64,000 bases of DNA from contig NC_134999.1 in the NCBI RefSeq assembly GCF_051020985.1, positions 21,733,160 through 21,797,159 on the forward strand, written 5' to 3'. A program made the position numbers and the translations under genes. Source of the stretch: Nomia melanderi. Lineage: Eukaryota; Arthropoda; Insecta; Hymenoptera; Halictidae. The notes beneath the pieces were generated by a model that was not told where the DNA came from, made no database searches, and saw nothing but the letters and a program-made list of their open reading frames with translations. Shown here one piece after another: positions 60,910 to 64,000 of the stretch. Position 1 is the stretch's first letter; every line of letters starts with the position of its first letter.

Positions 60910-61740
60910 AAGAGAAATAATGAGAAATGGAAAGAATTAAAGAGAAATAAAGAGAAATAGAAATAAGTAAAGAGAACTAGTAAAAACTAAAGAGACATAG
61001 AAATAAATAAACAGAAATAAGGAGACATAGAAATAACTAAAGAGAAATAGAGACAAATAGAGAAGAAAAACAGGAAACTAGAGAGAAATGTAGAGAAGTA
61101 GGGAGAAGAGGGGAGAAATAAAAAGAAAGAAAAAGAAATAGAGACAAATAGAGGGAAATAGGGGCAAATAGTAAAGATAATGGAGACAAATACAGAAAAG
61201 TGGGAATAAGTGGAAAGAAATAGAGGCAAATAAAGAAGAAATATACGGAAATAGAGAGAAATGTAGAGGAATGGAGAAAGATAGACAAAAATGGATAGAA
61301 ATAAGGAGTAGAGAAAAATAGAAAGAAATAGAGATAAATAAAGAGAAATAGGAACAAGTAGAGAGAAATGGAAGCAAATGAAGAAGAAATACAGAAAAAT
61401 AGAGGAATGTGCAGAAGAAAAGAGAAATAGAAAGGAACAGAGACAAATGTAAAGAAATAGGGACAAATAGAAAGGAATAGAGACAAATGTAGAGAAATAG
61501 GGACAAATACAAAGGAATAGAGACAAATGTAGAGAAATAAGGACAAATAGAAAGAAATAGAGACAAGTAGAGGGAAATAGGGACAAGTGGAGAGAAATAG
61601 AGACAAATAAAGGAGAAATACAGAGAAATAGAGAGAAATATAGATAAATATAGAGAAATATAGAGAAATATAGAAAAATATAGAGAAATATAGAGAAATA
61701 TAGATAAATATAGAGAAATATAGAGAAATATTAACAAATA
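60910..61740. repeat. Purine-rich low-complexity tract
   Basis: About 830 bases made largely of AGAGAAATAG, GGGACAAATAG and AAAGGAATAG units, so the plus strand is mostly purine with almost no C-rich sequence. The minus strand gives three overlapping long frames (199-271 codons) of Ser/Leu/Phe/Tyr-rich peptide, which are artefacts of the repeat. Confidence 0.9.
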
Positions 61741-62251
61741 GAAACAAATATCAACAAACGCCAGCAAATACCAGCAAAACTCAACAAACATCAACAAACA
61801 CCACCAAAAACAAAACCAAACACCAACAAGCCCCAATCCCCCAATTCCCAATCCCCCCACATTCAAAAACCAACACAAAGCCGCGCAGCGCACGAAACCC
61901 CAACAGAGAGCAGCCGGGAGAGGGAGGGAAAGAGAAAGAGAAGGTAGGAATCGAGGCTGTCGGTGAACGCGCGACGAGTGGCACGCTCAGTCGTCCGGAC
62001 CCGCTCGGTCGGTCTAAACGCTCGGTCTCTGTGTCTGTGCCACTACCAACTCGATCTTCCATTCCGTTCGTTCATTTTATTCATTTTATTCGTTTCGTTT
62101 CGTTTCGTTCGTTTCGTGGTTCGTGTAAAATCTACCTGTAATTGTGCACTCGCCGTGGAACTGCGACTGGATACGGAATTAACGAGACCGAGGATGACTC
62201 AGTGAGCACCGCCGTTAAATGCGTCGACTTCTCCCGGAGGACAGGTATCAG
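61741..62251 (+). promoter_or_regulatory. Probable promoter and non-coding first exon of a gene continuing rightward
   Basis: From about 61870 the sequence becomes GC-richer, with a CTCAGTCG initiator-like site at about 61986, and ends at a strong donor (CAG then GTGAGT at 62252). The exon has no long frame. It includes a 3-codon upstream frame (ATGACTCAGTGA at 62192), whose ATGACTCA also matches an AP-1/CncC-like site. A TTCGTTTCGTTTCGTTTCG run lies near 62092-62115. The coding part must lie beyond the right edge. Confidence 0.5.
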
Positions 62252-64000
62252 GTGAGTTAGACCGAGTCGCTTATCTGGCCAACGTGCTCGCCGACGGACC
62301 GAGATAACGATTCCGTATCTCCGTTGCCGGTTCAGATTTTAGCGAGATTCCGTGGGTTTCGTGAATTTTCTGGCTGTTTTTATTGGGGGATCAGGGGGGG
62401 GGGGGAGGTTAGTGGATAGTTTTGAAGTGTTGGGAATAATTTGTGACTTCGAAGATTATTGACTTTGAAGATCACTGACTTTGAGGATTATTGACTTGGA
62501 AGACTATTGTTTTGGAAGATAATTGATTTCGAATATCAACTTTTGAAAATAATTCGCGACTTTGAAGATTGTTGATCTTGAAGATTATTGACTTCGAAGA
62601 TCACTGACTTTGAAGATTATTGACTCGACAGATAATTAATTGCAAATATCAATTTCCTGTAAATAACTAGATACTAGGATTTTATGTCAAAGAATTAATA
62701 ATTATTGTTTTGTGTCTTTGATATATTTACAAAGTGATATATAAAATAAGTGATAAGTGACATATAAAACATTAACCATTATTTAAAAACTATTTATATA
62801 TGAGAGTTATTGGAAAATAATTGTTATTTAGGTTATTGATTTCGAATAGAAAATTTCTGGAAATAAGTAGATCGTAGGGTTTTATATCAGAATTAATAAT
62901 TCTTGATTTGTGTCTTTCACCAGTTGTGTTGGCCAATGTGTTTTTCTTGGGAAATCGTGACGAAGTTACTGGAGAATTTCGAGTTATTGGAAAATAATTG
63001 TGACTTTGAAGATTATTGACTTTAAAGATTATTGACTTGGAAGATTACTGATTTCGAATACAAATTTTCCGTAAATAACTAGATACTAGGACTTTATATC
63101 AAAGAATTAATAATTGTTGCTTTGTATCTTTGATATACGAAGGATAAGTGATACATAAAATTTTCAATATTAATACTAGATTTACGAACTTTTATTCTAC
63201 ACTTTATTCTATTGTTCTTAGGAAATTACGTGTTCATCTATAGAAGTCGCGAAGACTATAGCTTCAAAACTAGAGTGTTGCAAATTGCTCGAGTCAAAGT
63301 CTACTTAAACTATTGATAAATAATGTTTAGTAAATTCAGTATCCGTCAAACTGACGAGTTCCGTAAGCCTAGTGTTAACCTAACTGTACTGAGATTTAAT
63401 ACTAGAATTACCAATCATTTTCACTGGTTTGAATTTGTTTTGTCTCGGAATTATTGATAACCTGAAAGCAGTGGATATTCGTGATGATTTTCGGAATAAA
63501 TAATTTCACTTGAATACTGTAATGAATGTCTGAAGAAAACGAGAATAATCTATTGTTAGAATTTTTATAGGAATTATTTGTTAATTGTATTAAATGCTTG
63601 GTAGTTCGGATAGTAAAATTGTGCGTTTTCTTTTATTTAGTTAAGACTAGGAGTATTTAATATGATTTATATGGAATTCTTATGAAAATTGGAAGAATTG
63701 ATTATTCTCAATTCTGTCGGACGTTTATTGTAGTGTTGAATATTGTTGTTAATATTGACATTGATATTGTTGTTAATGTTGATATTGCTATTGAACATTA
63801 TTATTAATATTGATATTGCTATTGAATATTATTATTAATATTGAAATTGCTATTGAATATTATTATTAACATTGATATTGCTATTGAATATTTCAATTAA
63901 TTTCAATTTTACTCTTTAATTTTAACTTTAATTTTAATATATGATGTTAATTAATTTCAATTAATTTCTCGTTTAATTAATAATCAAACTCCCAGTTGCC
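62252..64000 (+). other. Probable first intron, repeat-containing
   Basis: No coding frame. Contains a poly-G run (about 62394-62405), repeats of TGACTTTGAAGATTATT near 62450-62640 and 62995-63060, two larger similar blocks (about 62640-62720 and 63060-63140), and a TATTGATATTGCTATTGAA repeat of ~33 bases near 63740-63890. Interpreted as intron of the gene starting at about 61.99 kb. Confidence 0.45.

Noticed and set aside
60987..61893. Three overlapping frames of 199-271 codons on the minus strand
   Set aside because: Ser/Phe/Leu/Tyr-rich products of the purine-rich tandem tract; open in all three phases, which real genes are not.

Overview
The window is nuclear DNA of an insect, most likely a bee-like aculeate hymenopteran. 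Compact multi-exon genes with GT-AG introns sit in AT-rich DNA, the proteins read as insect orthologues, and there are R1-clade and Tc1-type element remnants plus many small TTAA-flanked elements. The species cannot be named from the sequence. The first ~12 kb looks richer in C/G than the DNA after ~13 kb (judged by eye).

Layout. 1-12.8 kb: almost no coding sequence. The only convincing coding exon (minus, 5533-5794) looks like the first coding exon of the MAP1-family gene futsch, so most of 1-5.5 kb is read as its first coding intron. 12.9-25.4 kb: a dense cluster of short housekeeping genes: heme oxygenase (+), then on the minus strand the decapping enzyme Dcp2, phosphomevalonate kinase, ribosomal protein L29, a PNPLA8-type patatin phospholipase and mitochondrial inner membrane peptidase subunit 1. 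26.8-29.2 kb: a diverged tandem repeat with repeated CTCF/YY1-like motifs. 29.4-31.1 kb: a GC-rich, broken R1-clade retrotransposon. 32.0-33.9 kb: ARMT1 (+). 36.8-37.1 kb: the last two exons of an unidentified minus-strand gene. 38.0-39.3 kb: GOLPH3 (minus). 40.3-41.7 kb: an inverted repeat enclosing about 1.07 kb of perfect 7-bp repeat.

47-61 kb is a gene-poor island of duplications: two interleaved pairs of long inverted repeats (A B A' B'), one pair carrying a tRNA-Glu(CTC) gene in each arm; a foldback-like element with an array of the 16-bp palindrome GTACCACCGGTGGTAC; a ~185-bp satellite; a 39-bp minisatellite; and a Tc1-like remnant with a TTAA-flanked element nested in it. From ~60.9 kb a purine-rich tract leads to a GC-richer segment at 61.9-62.25 kb that looks like the promoter and non-coding first exon of a plus-strand gene continuing off the right edge.

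The genes are unrelated housekeeping functions (heme breakdown, mRNA decay, isoprenoid synthesis, translation, lipid remodelling, mitochondrial processing, Golgi sorting), not a pathway cluster. All gene models were made by joining exons by eye at splice sites with reading phase checked; functions are by family recognition, without database searches.
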